Source: Chthoniobacterales bacterium (GTDB lineage Bacteria > Verrucomicrobiota > Verrucomicrobiia > Chthoniobacterales > JACTMZ01). Taken from it: a stretch of 64,000 bases of DNA. The translations under genes were made by a program, and so were the position numbers. Below the pieces are notes generated by a model. That model had not been told where the DNA came from, made no database searches, and was given only the letters and a program-made list of their open reading frames with translations. Shown in pieces: positions 35,725-43,581 of the stretch. Numbering within the stretch: the first letter of the stretch is position 1; each line of letters starts with the position of its first letter. Location: positions 204,386 to 268,385 of the forward strand of contig JAGYIO010000003.1 in NCBI GenBank assembly GCA_018402585.1. The letters are read 5' to 3'.

Positions 35725-37659
35725 ATGGCCACCAAATCGAAGAAGAAGCCAGCCAAAGTCAAATTCGCAAAGCCCAAAAAGCCTCTACGCAAACCCGTGG
35801 CGAAGCAAAAGACCCCGGCGGCAAAGTCCGCGCCCAAGGCAATTAAACCCGGAGGAGAGAAACCAGCACCGCAGCCTGCGGCCAAAACCAAAGCCGCCCC
35901 GGTCCCGACATCCAAAAAGCCCGAAGCCGCCACCCCCCAGCTTAAAAGCAGCGCGAAGAAATCCGCCGCCAAGCCCCCCGGCGGCAAGCATCGCGCCTTG
36001 GAAGCGGCTCCCGTCGATGTTGACAAATTCATCGCGGACAAAACCCGCGAGCTGGTCAAGCTGAGCAAGGATCAGGGCTACCTGACCTTTGACGACCTCG
36101 AAGAAAACCTGCCTTCCGCGGTTAACGATCCGGACGTCATCGACAAGATCATTACCCGTCTCCGCGAGGTCGAAATCGAACTGATCGAACAAAGCGACAT
36201 CGATACGGACAAAGCGCCGCGCAAAGAAGAGGAAAAAGAAGAAAAACCCGAGAAGGACGAAAAGTCTGACGGCCGCCTCGACATCCTTGACGATCCGGTC
36301 CGGATGTATCTCAAACAAATGGGCCAAGTCCCCCTTTTGACCCGCGAGCAGGAAGTCGAAATTTCCAAACGGATTGAAGATGCCGAAATCCGGGTCCAGG
36401 ACATCGTCTACCGCATGGGCTTCGTGGCCCGCGCCCATCTCGACCTGGCCCAGAAACTTCTCGACCAGCGTGAGCGTTTCGACCGCGTCATCATGGACAA
36501 GAAAATCGAAAGCCGTGAGCGCTACATGAAGGCCCTGCCGCGGCTCTGCGCCACGATCAAGTCGGCCGCGCAACGCATCGACCTCCAGTTTGTGGTCATT
36601 GTCAAAAGCAAGAAGCCCACGGCTCCCGTCCTGAAGACCTTCGAAAAAGCCATCGCCGGTCTCCGCGCCCACTACCCCAAATTTTTCTACAAGCAAAAGA
36701 TCACCGACGACTTCGTGCAGGCCGCTGAAGACACCCACCGCACCTTGCTTCACCTAGGCGGCGAGCACTCCCAGCACGCCGCGCGCGCCAAACGGAGCGC
36801 CGAAGCCAAGCGGAAAGCCCAGGAACTGGCCAAGCGGATCCACGAGCTTTCCCTCCGCGCTTGGATGGTGCCGGACGTCTTCAAGCAGTCCTACGGCGAC
36901 CTCCGCAAGTGGCACCGCGCCGCCCACCAAGCCAAGACCGAAATGGTCGAGGCCAACCTCCGCCTAGTCATCTCGATCGCCAAGAAATATACCAACCGCG
37001 GCCTCTCCTTCCTCGACCTCATCCAGGAAGGGAACATGGGTCTCATGAAGGCGGTGGAAAAATTTGAATACCGCCGGGGTTACAAATTCTCGACCTACGC
37101 CACCTGGTGGATCCGCCAAGCCATCACCCGCTCGATCGCCGACCAAGCCCGCACCATCCGCATCCCCGTGCACATGATCGAGACGATCAACAAACTCATC
37201 CGCGTACAAAAACAGCTCGTGCAGGAATACGGACGCGAACCGTCCTCCGACGAGATCGCCGACGAAATCCAGCTCCCGGTGGAGCGCGTCCGCGCCGTGC
37301 TCAAAATGGCGCAGACCCCCATCTCCCTGCAAATGCCGGTTGGCGACAGCGACGACACAAGCTTTGGAGACTTCATCGAGGACAAATCGGCCGAAAACCC
37401 CGCCGACAGCGCCGCAATCATCCTGCTCAAGGACAAAATCAAAGATGTTCTCGAGAGCTTGACCGACCGCGAACGCAGCGTGCTGGAACAACGTTTTGGC
37501 CTGGTTGACGGCTACCCGCGCACCCTGGAAGAGGTCGGCCGCCAATTCAAAGTTACCCGCGAACGCATCCGCCAGATCGAAGCCAAAGCACTGCGCAAAA
37601 TGCGCCACCCCACCCGCCTGCGTCAGCTCGAAGGTTACCTTGAGCCCCGCGATATCTAA
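35725..37659 (+). CDS. rpoD: Primary sigma factor RpoD (sigma-70)
   Basis: A 644-residue housekeeping sigma factor. Residues ~1-95 are a Lys/Pro/Ala-rich tail not found in E. coli. Then region 1.1-like ([20 protein letters not shown]), region 1.2 ([21 protein letters not shown]), a non-conserved insert, region 2 ([39 protein letters not shown], then [15 protein letters not shown]), region 3, and region 4 ([32 protein letters not shown]). All regions contacting -10 and -35 elements are intact. Start ATG 35725. Confidence 0.98.
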   Translation: MATKSKKKPAKVKFAKPKKPLRKPVAKQKTPAAKSAPKAIKPGGEKPAPQPAAKTKAAPVPTSKKPEAATPQLKSSAKKSAAKPPGGKHRALEAAPVDVDKFIADKTRELVKLSKDQGYLTFDDLEENLPSAVNDPDVIDKIITRLREVEIELIEQSDIDTDKAPRKEEEKEEKPEKDEKSDGRLDILDDPVRMYLKQMGQVPLLTREQEVEISKRIEDAEIRVQDIVYRMGFVARAHLDLAQKLLDQRERFDRVIMDKKIESRERYMKALPRLCATIKSAAQRIDLQFVVIVKSKKPTAPVLKTFEKAIAGLRAHYPKFFYKQKITDDFVQAAEDTHRTLLHLGGEHSQHAARAKRSAEAKRKAQELAKRIHELSLRAWMVPDVFKQSYGDLRKWHRAAHQAKTEMVEANLRLVISIAKKYTNRGLSFLDLIQEGNMGLMKAVEKFEYRRGYKFSTYATWWIRQAITRSIADQARTIRIPVHMIETINKLIRVQKQLVQEYGREPSSDEIADEIQLPVERVRAVLKMAQTPISLQMPVGDSDDTSFGDFIEDKSAENPADSAAIILLKDKIKDVLESLTDRERSVLEQRFGLVDGYPRTLEEVGRQFKVTRERIRQIEAKALRKMRHPTRLRQLEGYLEPRDI

Positions 37660-37699
37660 GGCCCCGCAACTCCCCGCCCGCCCCGGGGTTAGACCCTGC

Positions 37700-38026
37700 A
37701 TGAGTAACGACCAGCTCTGGATTCTCCTCGGCCGCAGTCCCCGCCCCACCGCGCCCCCTTTCTTCGCCGCCAAAGTGGCGCGGCGAATCGCCCACCCACC
37801 AAAGCGTCGCCGCTCTTTCGGCTGGCCCCTCTTTCGCTGGCTCGCCCCCGCCGCGCTGGCGGCCTTGGTCCTCCTCGCCCTGCTCCCCCGTCCCACCACC
37901 GAGACGCCCGCTCCCGACCTCACCACCCTTGACCTGCTCGAAATGCTCAGCCCGGAAGACCACGAAATCCTGACCCAAGCTGGCTGGCCCTACAACGACA
38001 GCGGCGCGCTCACGGCCGGCTGGTAG
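37700..38026 (+). CDS. Small single-span membrane protein, unknown function
   Basis: A 108-residue protein starting MSNDQLWILLGRSPRPTAPP. A basic stretch (KVARRIAHPPKRRRSFGW) precedes one hydrophobic helix (about residues 48-63), and the acidic outer part ends LLEMLSPEDHEILTQAGWPYND. The shape resembles small anti-sigma-like or signalling membrane proteins, but no zinc motif is seen. It follows rpoD by 40 nt. I cannot name a family. Confidence 0.6.
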   Translation: MSNDQLWILLGRSPRPTAPPFFAAKVARRIAHPPKRRRSFGWPLFRWLAPAALAALVLLALLPRPTTETPAPDLTTLDLLEMLSPEDHEILTQAGWPYNDSGALTAGW

Positions 38027-38199
38027 GACAAGACACCGGGCAACTACCCCCGAGGTGGGCCCCCGCATTCTCAGCCATGACCGGCAGAGCGGAGGACAGG
38101 ACGGCAAGGGCGAGGACTAGAGCTTTGATAGTTTGCCGGAAGATGCCCACTCGGCTAGAAATCCCCCTCTGTGGTCAATCAAGTTTGCCGGCGGCATTC

Positions 38200-38670
38200 G
38201 GTCGCCTGCGGCGACCTGTCTCCGGCTCGAACTGCGCTCTCATCCCACCGGCAGGTTTCAAGCCGCCTGCGGCGGGCTGGCGGAAGGGGTGGGATTGGTC
38301 GCCTGCGGCGACCTGTCTCCGGCTCGAACTGCGTTCTTCATCCCACCGGCAGGTTTCAAGCCGCCTGCGGCGGGCTGGCGGAAGGGGTGGGATTGGTCGC
38401 CTGCGGCGACCTGTCTCCGGCTCGAACTGCGTTCTTCATCCCACCGGCAGGTTTCAAGCGCGCCTGCGGCGGGCTGGCGGAAGGGGTGGGATTGGTCGCC
38501 TGCGGCGACCTGTCTCCGGCTCGAACTGCGTTCTTCATCCCACCGGCATGTTTCAAGCCGCCTGCGGCGGGCTGGCGGAAGGGGTGGGATTGGTCGCCTG
38601 CGGCGACCTGTCTCCGGCTCGAACTGCGTTCTTCATCCCACCGGCATGTTTCAAGCCGCCTGCGGCGGGC
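38200..38670 (-). repeat. Tandem array of ~98-bp units carrying the 3' end of tRNA-Ser(CGA)
   Basis: Immediately 3' of tRNA-Ser(CGA), four near-identical units follow. Each ends in AATCCCACCCCTTCCGCCA, the last 19 nt of the tRNA including CCA; on the plus strand these 19-mers start at 38278, 38376, 38475 and 38573, with the tRNA's own at 38671. The ~79 nt between them contains the hairpins GCCCGCCGCAGGCGGC and GGTCGCCGCAGGCGACC (the second abutting the 19-mer) and GGTGGGAT, which can pair with ATCCCACC of the 19-mer to rebuild a T-stem. The two units next to the tRNA share CATG where the distal two have CAGG. The 38027-38199 stretch shows nothing. Confidence 0.9.
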
Positions 38671-38762
38671 TGGCGGAAGGGGTGGGATTCGAACCCACGG
38701 TGGGCTTAACCCCACGCTCGATTTCGAGTCGAGTGCCTTAAACCGGACTCAGCCACCCTTCC
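38671..38762 (-). tRNA. tRNA-Ser(CGA)
   Basis: A class II tRNA of 92 nt including an encoded CCA. Acceptor GGAAGGG/CCCTTCC, anticodon stem CTCGA/TCGAG with loop CTCGAAA (anticodon CGA, UCG codons), a long variable arm, T-arm GTGGG-TTCGAAT-CCCAC, discriminator G and CCA at 38671-38673. Its 19-nt 3' end is copied in the adjoining array. Confidence 0.95.
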
Positions 38763-38773
38763 TCGCAGTCCTC

Positions 38774-38795
38774 TTTATACTTCATCCGCCCCGGT
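38774..38795 (-). promoter_or_regulatory. Promoter -10 of tRNA-Ser(CGA)
   Basis: On the minus strand TATAAA (38774-38779) ends 11 nt before the tRNA 5' end. A weak -35 candidate TTCCAG lies 16 nt further upstream. Confidence 0.45.
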
Positions 38796-38880
38796 CTGGA
38801 ATCTCCAATTTCAAATTCTTCGCCCTCACCCCCCCCTCCCTGCACTCAAGTTTCACCCTCAAGCTTCCGCCCTCTCCCTC

Positions 38881-40368
38881 TCACGTCCCACAAAACGTTC
38901 GGTACGGCTCTCCGCCGGCCATCGGCCCCACCCGATACGCCTCATTCTCCGGCCCCGCCTCAAACGGCCGCGCCAGCACTGCGAGCAAGCGGTGCATCGC
39001 CGTAAAATCCCCCTCGCCCGCCGCGGCCAAAGCTTCCTCCACACGATGATTGCGCGGAATAACCACCGGGTTGGCCGACCGCATCAGGGCCATGACTTCC
39101 GCTTTCTCCGCTGGCTCACGCCCCAAACGCACCCTCCACTTGGCCTGCCACGGCTGAACCGCAGACCCTCCCTGCACTGAAAGATCCAGCAGTTCCCCGG
39201 ATTCCACCGAGCGGGTCAAGTCGGCGAATGTATTGGTGAAATCCGCACCGGACGAATGCATCGACCCCAAAAGCTCCTGGGCCAAGGCAACATCGCCTTC
39301 CTCCGCGCGGCGCAAACCAAGCTTGGAGCGCAACCGGCCGGCGTAAAAAAACTCATAACGTTCCGGAAAACGGGCCAGCGCTCTTTCCGCCATTTCGACC
39401 GCCTTGGCCTGATCTGTATGCAGCAACGGAACCAGCGCCTCGGCCAGGCGGGTAAGATTCCAATGGGCTATAGCCGGCTGATTTCCGAAAGCATAACGTC
39501 CACCACGGTCAATTGAACTGAAGACCGTGGCCGGATCATAGGCGTCCAAGAAAGCACACGGACCATAGTCGATCGTCTCTCCGCTCACAGCCATGTTGTC
39601 GGTATTCATCACGCCATGCACGAATCCCACCCCCGCCCACTGCGCAACCAATTTGGCCTGCCGCTCGAGCACCCCTTCGAGCAGGGCCAGTGCGCGGTTC
39701 TCCGCGTCCAGCGAGTCCGCATAATGCCGCCCCAAGGTGTAATCAACCAACGACCCGAGCAGTGCGCGATCACCCAACGCGGCGGCATATTCGAACGTCC
39801 CCACCCGGATATGGCTCGAGGCAATCCGGGTCAAGACCGCCCCGGGCAGTAACTCCTCCCGCGCAACCTCCTCGCCCGTGGTGGCCACGGCCAGACTGCG
39901 CGTGGTCGGAATCCCCAAAGCATGCAGCGCCTCGCTCAGCACATATTCGCGGAGCATCGGACCGAGCGCGGCCCGGCCGTCACCCCGCCGCGAATACGGC
40001 GTCCGTCCCGCGCCCTTCAACTGCAGATCAAATCGTGAGCCGTCTGGCGCGACCTGCTCGCCAAGCAGCAGGGCGCGTCCATCGCCCAAATTGGTAAAGT
40101 GCCCGAATTGGTGCCCGGCATAAGCCTGCGCGATGGGCTCCGCGCCTTCCGGCAGACGGTTCCCCGCAAAAATCTCCGCACCCGACTCTCCGGCCAGCGC
40201 CACCGGATCCAAGCCCAATTCCAAGGCCAGTTGCTCATTGAAAACGGCCAAACCCGGACGCGCGACCGGCACCGGTACGGCTCGCGTATGCAGCGCCTCC
40301 GGCAAACCTGCGTAGGAATGCTCCAACTGCCAGCCCGCTGCACTTTTTCTGTCAGACTGGGGTTTCAC
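38881..40368 (-). CDS. selO: SelO/YdiU family protein AMPylator
   Basis: A 495-residue pseudokinase-fold enzyme. The family transfers AMP from ATP to Ser/Thr/Tyr of target proteins in redox homeostasis. Segments QAYAGHQFGHFTNLGDGRALLLGE, LQLKGAGRTPYSRRGDGRAAL, REYVLSEALHALGIPTTRSLA, HGVMNTDNMAVSGETIDYGPCAFLD and the C-terminal YRTFCGT are all present. The final Cys is in the place where eukaryotic SelO has selenocysteine. The start is GTG 40368. It is divergent from tenA. Confidence 0.95.
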   Translation of the reverse strand: MKPQSDRKSAAGWQLEHSYAGLPEALHTRAVPVPVARPGLAVFNEQLALELGLDPVALAGESGAEIFAGNRLPEGAEPIAQAYAGHQFGHFTNLGDGRALLLGEQVAPDGSRFDLQLKGAGRTPYSRRGDGRAALGPMLREYVLSEALHALGIPTTRSLAVATTGEEVAREELLPGAVLTRIASSHIRVGTFEYAAALGDRALLGSLVDYTLGRHYADSLDAENRALALLEGVLERQAKLVAQWAGVGFVHGVMNTDNMAVSGETIDYGPCAFLDAYDPATVFSSIDRGGRYAFGNQPAIAHWNLTRLAEALVPLLHTDQAKAVEMAERALARFPERYEFFYAGRLRSKLGLRRAEEGDVALAQELLGSMHSSGADFTNTFADLTRSVESGELLDLSVQGGSAVQPWQAKWRVRLGREPAEKAEVMALMRSANPVVIPRNHRVEEALAAAGEGDFTAMHRLLAVLARPFEAGPENEAYRVGPMAGGEPYRTFCGT

Positions 40369-40404
40369 CCGCTTAAATTGCTTGTTCGAGCGAATCTTTC
40401 AACC

Positions 40405-40440
40405 CCTCTCTGCGTCCTCTGCGTTCTCGGTGGTTATTTT
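40405..40440. repeat. Short dispersed CTCTGCG-type repeat, copy 2
   Basis: In the 76-bp gap between selO and tenA, CTCTGCG-TC-CTCTGCG-TTCTCGG is followed by TGGTTATTTT. The heptamer and its 2-nt spacing match 14484-14507. Confidence 0.5.
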
Positions 40441-40444
40441 TCTC

Positions 40445-41110
40445 ATGCCAAACTTCAGCACCTCCGCCTGGCAAAACAACCTGCCTCTTTACCACGCCAT
40501 CCTCGCCCTGCCCTTCAACGTGGAGCTTGCTGCCGGCACCCTGCGCGAGGATCGCTTCCGCCACTATATGGTGCAAGACGCCCACTACCTCGAGGGATTC
40601 GCCCGCGCCCTCGCCCTCGCCGCCGCCAAGGCCGACTCCAGCGATCACCTCGTCCAATTCGCCGCGGCGGCCCAAACCGCTATCCTCGTCGAGCGCGCCC
40701 TCCACACCGACCACTTGGCAAAGTTCGGCCTCAGCGCTGCCGACTTCGCCGCGGCCTGCCCGACGCCGGTTTGCCATCATTACGTCAGCTACCTCCTCCG
40801 CGTGGCCGCCCTCGAACCCTTCCCCGTGGTCCTGGCCGCCGTCCTACCTTGCTTTTGGATTTACCGCGAAGTGGGAAAAAATGTCCACGCCCGGGCCACC
40901 CGACCGAATCCTTACCAGGCCTGGATCGAGACCTACGCGGGCGAGGAATTTTCCGCTGCGGTGCAGGCCGTTGTCAGCACGACAGACGAAGTCGCGGCAG
41001 GCTGCTCCGCCGACACGCTGGCCGCCATGCACCTGGCCTTCACCTGCGCGACCCAGCTCGAATGGATGTTCTGGGCGAGCGCCTACCAACTCGAGAGCTG
41101 GCCGGTTTAA
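40445..41110 (+). CDS. tenA: TenA family aminopyrimidine aminohydrolase / thiaminase II
   Basis: A 221-residue helical protein that hydrolyses amino-HMP for salvage of thiamine fragments. RFRHYMVQDAHYLEGFARAL is the conserved N-terminal block. The catalytic Cys is Cys136 in VLPCFWIYREVG and the partner Glu is Glu206 in TQLEWMFWASAY, both at the expected places. It complements thiH-thiS about 10 kb away. Start ATG 40445. Confidence 0.93.
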   Translation: MPNFSTSAWQNNLPLYHAILALPFNVELAAGTLREDRFRHYMVQDAHYLEGFARALALAAAKADSSDHLVQFAAAAQTAILVERALHTDHLAKFGLSAADFAAACPTPVCHHYVSYLLRVAALEPFPVVLAAVLPCFWIYREVGKNVHARATRPNPYQAWIETYAGEEFSAAVQAVVSTTDEVAAGCSADTLAAMHLAFTCATQLEWMFWASAYQLESWPV

Positions 41111-41158
41111 TTGCTTTTCCAGCCTCGGAACAACGGTCTACGGTGGGAAGGTTCTCTT

Positions 41159-42556
41159 ATGTTTTCTCCTCTTTTCTCTCGCCCACCCGCAACCCCGCGC
41201 TCCTCGCGGCAGGTTCTCCTGCTGGCAGCCTGCGCCGCCCTCTCCGGCTGCATCATGTTTCCCAAGGCGCCGACCATCACACCGCAGGCCCGCACCCAAG
41301 CCGCCCGCGTCGACACGGGCGATTTCGCCTGGGGATTTTCCTCATCAAGCTGGCAATACGAGAACCGCAAAACCGGCCCGGACGGCAAACTGCCCTTCCG
41401 CACCGACTGGGATATCCTCACGGAGCAGGGCAAAGCAGTGCCGCGCGGCAACACCGTGGTCATGTCCTGGAGTGAGTTCGATCGCGACCTGGCCGCGCTG
41501 AAAAAAGTTGGCGCCACCCATTACCGCCTCAGCCTCGAGTGGGCCCGCATCGAGCCGAAACCCGGCCAATACGACGAGGCGGCCATCGCCCGCTACGTCG
41601 AAATGACCCGTCGCCTCAAGGCAGCCGGGATCGAACCGGTGGTCTGTCTTTGGCACTTCACCTTCCCCGATTGGCTCTACGACGAGAAAAATCCCAAACG
41701 CTCGAACTGGCTGCACCCCGATTCCGATGCCCGCTGGCAAGCCTACGTAAACAAGGTCGTCCCCCGGCTCAAACCGCACGTCCGTTATTTCGCCCCGCAA
41801 AACGAACCCAACGGCCAGATCGCCACCGCTTACCTCAACGGACAATGGCCGCCGGCCATGACCGGCGCGCTCGGCACCTATGCCGCCGCCGTGCGGGCCA
41901 GCGCCCGCCAGTTCCGTCAGGCCGCCGCTATCATCAAACGCGAACGCCCCGACGCCGTTGTCATGTCCGTGCAAGCCCTCCCCTGGTGGAGGAAAAGTTG
42001 GCTCGATCCCACGCGCGCGGCTTACCACGGCATGCTGCGGATGAATTTCGACCACCTCGATAAAATTTGGGACGTCTGCGACGTCATCGGGATCAACTAC
42101 TACTATAGCCAGAAAGCCGGCCCGATCGCCGCGCTCGGTCTCGGCTCCCACCGCGGACCCAATTTCACCGAGATGGGTTGGGACATCGATCCGGCTGGGC
42201 TTTACAAACAGATCCGCCTCGTCGACAAGCGCTACGGCAAGCCGATGATGATCACCGAAAACGGCATTGCCACGAAAGACGAAGCCCAACGCAAGCGTTA
42301 CCTTGAGGAGCACGTTGCTGCCGTGCAGCAAGCCCGGGAAGACGGACACGACGTGCGCGGCTACTTTGTCTGGTCGCTGCTCGACAACTACGAATGGCAC
42401 TACGGCTACGACGCCACCTTCGGCCTCGCCCGCATGAACCCACGGACCTTTGCCCGGGAACTCAAACCCGCCGCCTTGACCTACCGCGACATCATCCGCC
42501 GCGGCGGCGTCCAACAAATCCCCGCCGCCGTCCTCAAGGCCTCCGAGAGCAAATAG
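41159..42556 (+). CDS. Glycoside hydrolase family 1, predicted lipoprotein beta-glucosidase
   Basis: A 465-residue GH1 enzyme with a lipobox LSGC (Cys31) after a hydrophobic signal. GH1 (beta/alpha)8 motifs are FAWGFSSSSWQYEN, YRLSLEWARIEP, the acid/base Glu216 in QNEPNG and the nucleophile Glu367 in MITENGIA, with GYFVWSLLDNYEW at the end. It should release glucose or similar sugars from beta-glycosides on the periplasmic side of a membrane. Lipoprotein GH1 enzymes are unusual, as most are cytoplasmic. Start ATG 41159; it is 48 nt after tenA. Confidence 0.93.
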   Translation: MFSPLFSRPPATPRSSRQVLLLAACAALSGCIMFPKAPTITPQARTQAARVDTGDFAWGFSSSSWQYENRKTGPDGKLPFRTDWDILTEQGKAVPRGNTVVMSWSEFDRDLAALKKVGATHYRLSLEWARIEPKPGQYDEAAIARYVEMTRRLKAAGIEPVVCLWHFTFPDWLYDEKNPKRSNWLHPDSDARWQAYVNKVVPRLKPHVRYFAPQNEPNGQIATAYLNGQWPPAMTGALGTYAAAVRASARQFRQAAAIIKRERPDAVVMSVQALPWWRKSWLDPTRAAYHGMLRMNFDHLDKIWDVCDVIGINYYYSQKAGPIAALGLGSHRGPNFTEMGWDIDPAGLYKQIRLVDKRYGKPMMITENGIATKDEAQRKRYLEEHVAAVQQAREDGHDVRGYFVWSLLDNYEWHYGYDATFGLARMNPRTFARELKPAALTYRDIIRRGGVQQIPAAVLKASESK

Positions 42557-42701
42557 GCAGCCACTGCCTTATTGCGTCGCATTCTTCCTTTCGCCTCTGG
42601 CGGCCCCCACCTTTGTCCACCGGGGAGGGCGCAACGCCAATTTCTTGTGCAACCGGCATCGACGCCGCCTGCCGACGATGGCAGTTTTCTCCTTCACTTC
42701 T

Positions 42702-42774
42702 GGTGAGGTGGCTGAGTGGTCGAAAGCAGAGCTTTGCTAAAACTCCGTAGTCCAAAAGGCTACCGAGGGTTCGA
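42702..42774 (+). pseudogene. Truncated tRNA-Ser(GCT) copy split at the T-loop
   Basis: The first 73 nt match the intact tRNA-Ser(GCT) at 42945 with one change: in the anticodon stem AGCTC became AACTC, giving a C-A mismatch. The match stops exactly after TTCGA of the T-loop. A 62-nt insert (42775-42836) follows and then AATCCC (42837-42842), the next bases of a T-loop and T-stem, but no acceptor 3' strand. The insert opens GCCGAGCGCAGCGAACC and ends AGGCGAAGCC. It cannot make a functional tRNA. The region 42557-42701 holds no gene and 42843-42944 is partly a duplicate of it. Confidence 0.85.
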
Positions 42775-42904
42775 GCCGAGCGCAGCGAACCGGAGGTCGC
42801 AAGACCGGAGATAGCCCCCGGCAAACAGGCGAAGCCAATCCCCTTCGAATTTTTCCACCCGCAGCGTTTCACCCCCGGAAAGGTGGCCGCTGCAGCACGC
42901 GGCA

Positions 42905-42933
42905 TTGACGCGCCCGCACGCAAATGGCAATTT
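42905..42933 (+). promoter_or_regulatory. Candidate promoter of tRNA-Ser(GCT)
   Basis: TTGACG (42905-42910) and the weak CAATTT (42928-42933) are 17 nt apart and end 11 nt before the tRNA. The corresponding place before the truncated copy reads ATCGACG and has decayed. Confidence 0.4.
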
Positions 42934-42944
42934 CCTCGTCGACT

Positions 42945-43032
42945 GGTGAGGTGGCTGAGTGGTCGAAAGCAGAGCTTTGCTAAAGCTCCGTAGTCCAAAA
43001 GGCTACCGAGGGTTCGAATCCCTCCCTCACCG
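42945..43032 (+). tRNA. tRNA-Ser(GCT)
   Basis: An 88-nt class II tRNA. Acceptor GGTGAGG/CCTCACC, anticodon stem GAGCT/AGCTC with loop TTGCTAA (anticodon GCT, AGC/AGU codons), long variable arm, T-arm GAGGG-TTCGAAT-CCCTC, discriminator G at 43032. No CCA follows; instead TTTTT, which may aid termination. Confidence 0.95.
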
Positions 43033-43110
43033 TTTTTCTCGGGATGAAAACGCTCGGGTTTTGAGCCGAGCGCAGCAAGACAGGCGAAGCCAATCCCTCC
43101 CTCACCGCCA
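43033..43110 (+). repeat. Single unit carrying the 3' end of tRNA-Ser(GCT) with CCA
   Basis: After the intact tRNA comes a 59-nt insert (43033-43091) and then AATCCCTCCCTCACCGCCA (43092-43110), a copy of the tRNA's 3' end that, unlike the tRNA itself, includes CCA. The insert has GGGATGAAAACGC, TTTTGAGCCGAGCGCAGC and GACAGGCGAAGCC. The first two resemble the Ser-CGA array unit, and the last two resemble the insert in the truncated copy at 42775-42836. Confidence 0.85.
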
Positions 43111-43119
43111 TTTCCATTG

Positions 43120-43575
43120 ATGAAACGCGCAGCCATTCTTGCCTTGCGTTGCTTGCTCGGGCTTTTTTTCCTTGCGGCCGGACTCTCCAAAGTCGGCGCG
43201 CCGCTGCAGACTCTCGCCGCGGTTTATTCCTACCAGATTGTGCTGCCCGATGGACTGGCTCTGGCTATTGCTTATGCTCTGCCATGGGTCGAAATCATCC
43301 TCGGCCTCGCTCTTTTCTCCGGGTTCTTCCTGCCCCTCACCCTCGCCGCCACCGCCGGTATGCTCCTCGCCTTCACGGTGCTCACCGCACAGGCTTGGTG
43401 GCGGGAACTTCCCATCGACTGCGGTTGTCTCGATTTAAGCGGGTTGCATCCGTCACTCGCCGTGCTGGCCACGCCGGGTGGCGCGACCCTGCGCAACATC
43501 TTTCTCCTCGCACTCACTGCGCTGATCGGTTGGCTGATCCTCCCCCCGCAGGCCGAGACTACGCAGCAACGCTGA
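43120..43575 (+). CDS. MauE/DoxX family membrane protein
   Basis: A 151-residue protein with four transmembrane helices. The first is RCLLGLFFLAAGLSKVG, and a CGC motif in IDCGCLDLSG lies between helices 3 and 4, as in MauE-like proteins linked to thiol-disulfide or respiratory functions. Start ATG 43120 (a TTG lies one codon earlier). The ATG is only 9 nt after the last tRNA 3'-end copy, so its promoter and ribosome site lie inside the repeat unit. Confidence 0.8.
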   Translation: MKRAAILALRCLLGLFFLAAGLSKVGAPLQTLAAVYSYQIVLPDGLALAIAYALPWVEIILGLALFSGFFLPLTLAATAGMLLAFTVLTAQAWWRELPIDCGCLDLSGLHPSLAVLATPGGATLRNIFLLALTALIGWLILPPQAETTQQR

Positions 43576-43581
43576 CCCCGC

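Noticed and set aside
38077-39049. Open frames over the tRNA-Ser(CGA) array and tRNA
   Set aside because: They read antisense through a real tRNA and repeat units; no family match and no plausible start.
42534-43190. Minus-strand frame with GGIRTLGSLLDYGALAKLC-type repeats
   Set aside because: This is the antisense translation of the two tRNA-Ser(GCT) copies, a known annotation artefact.
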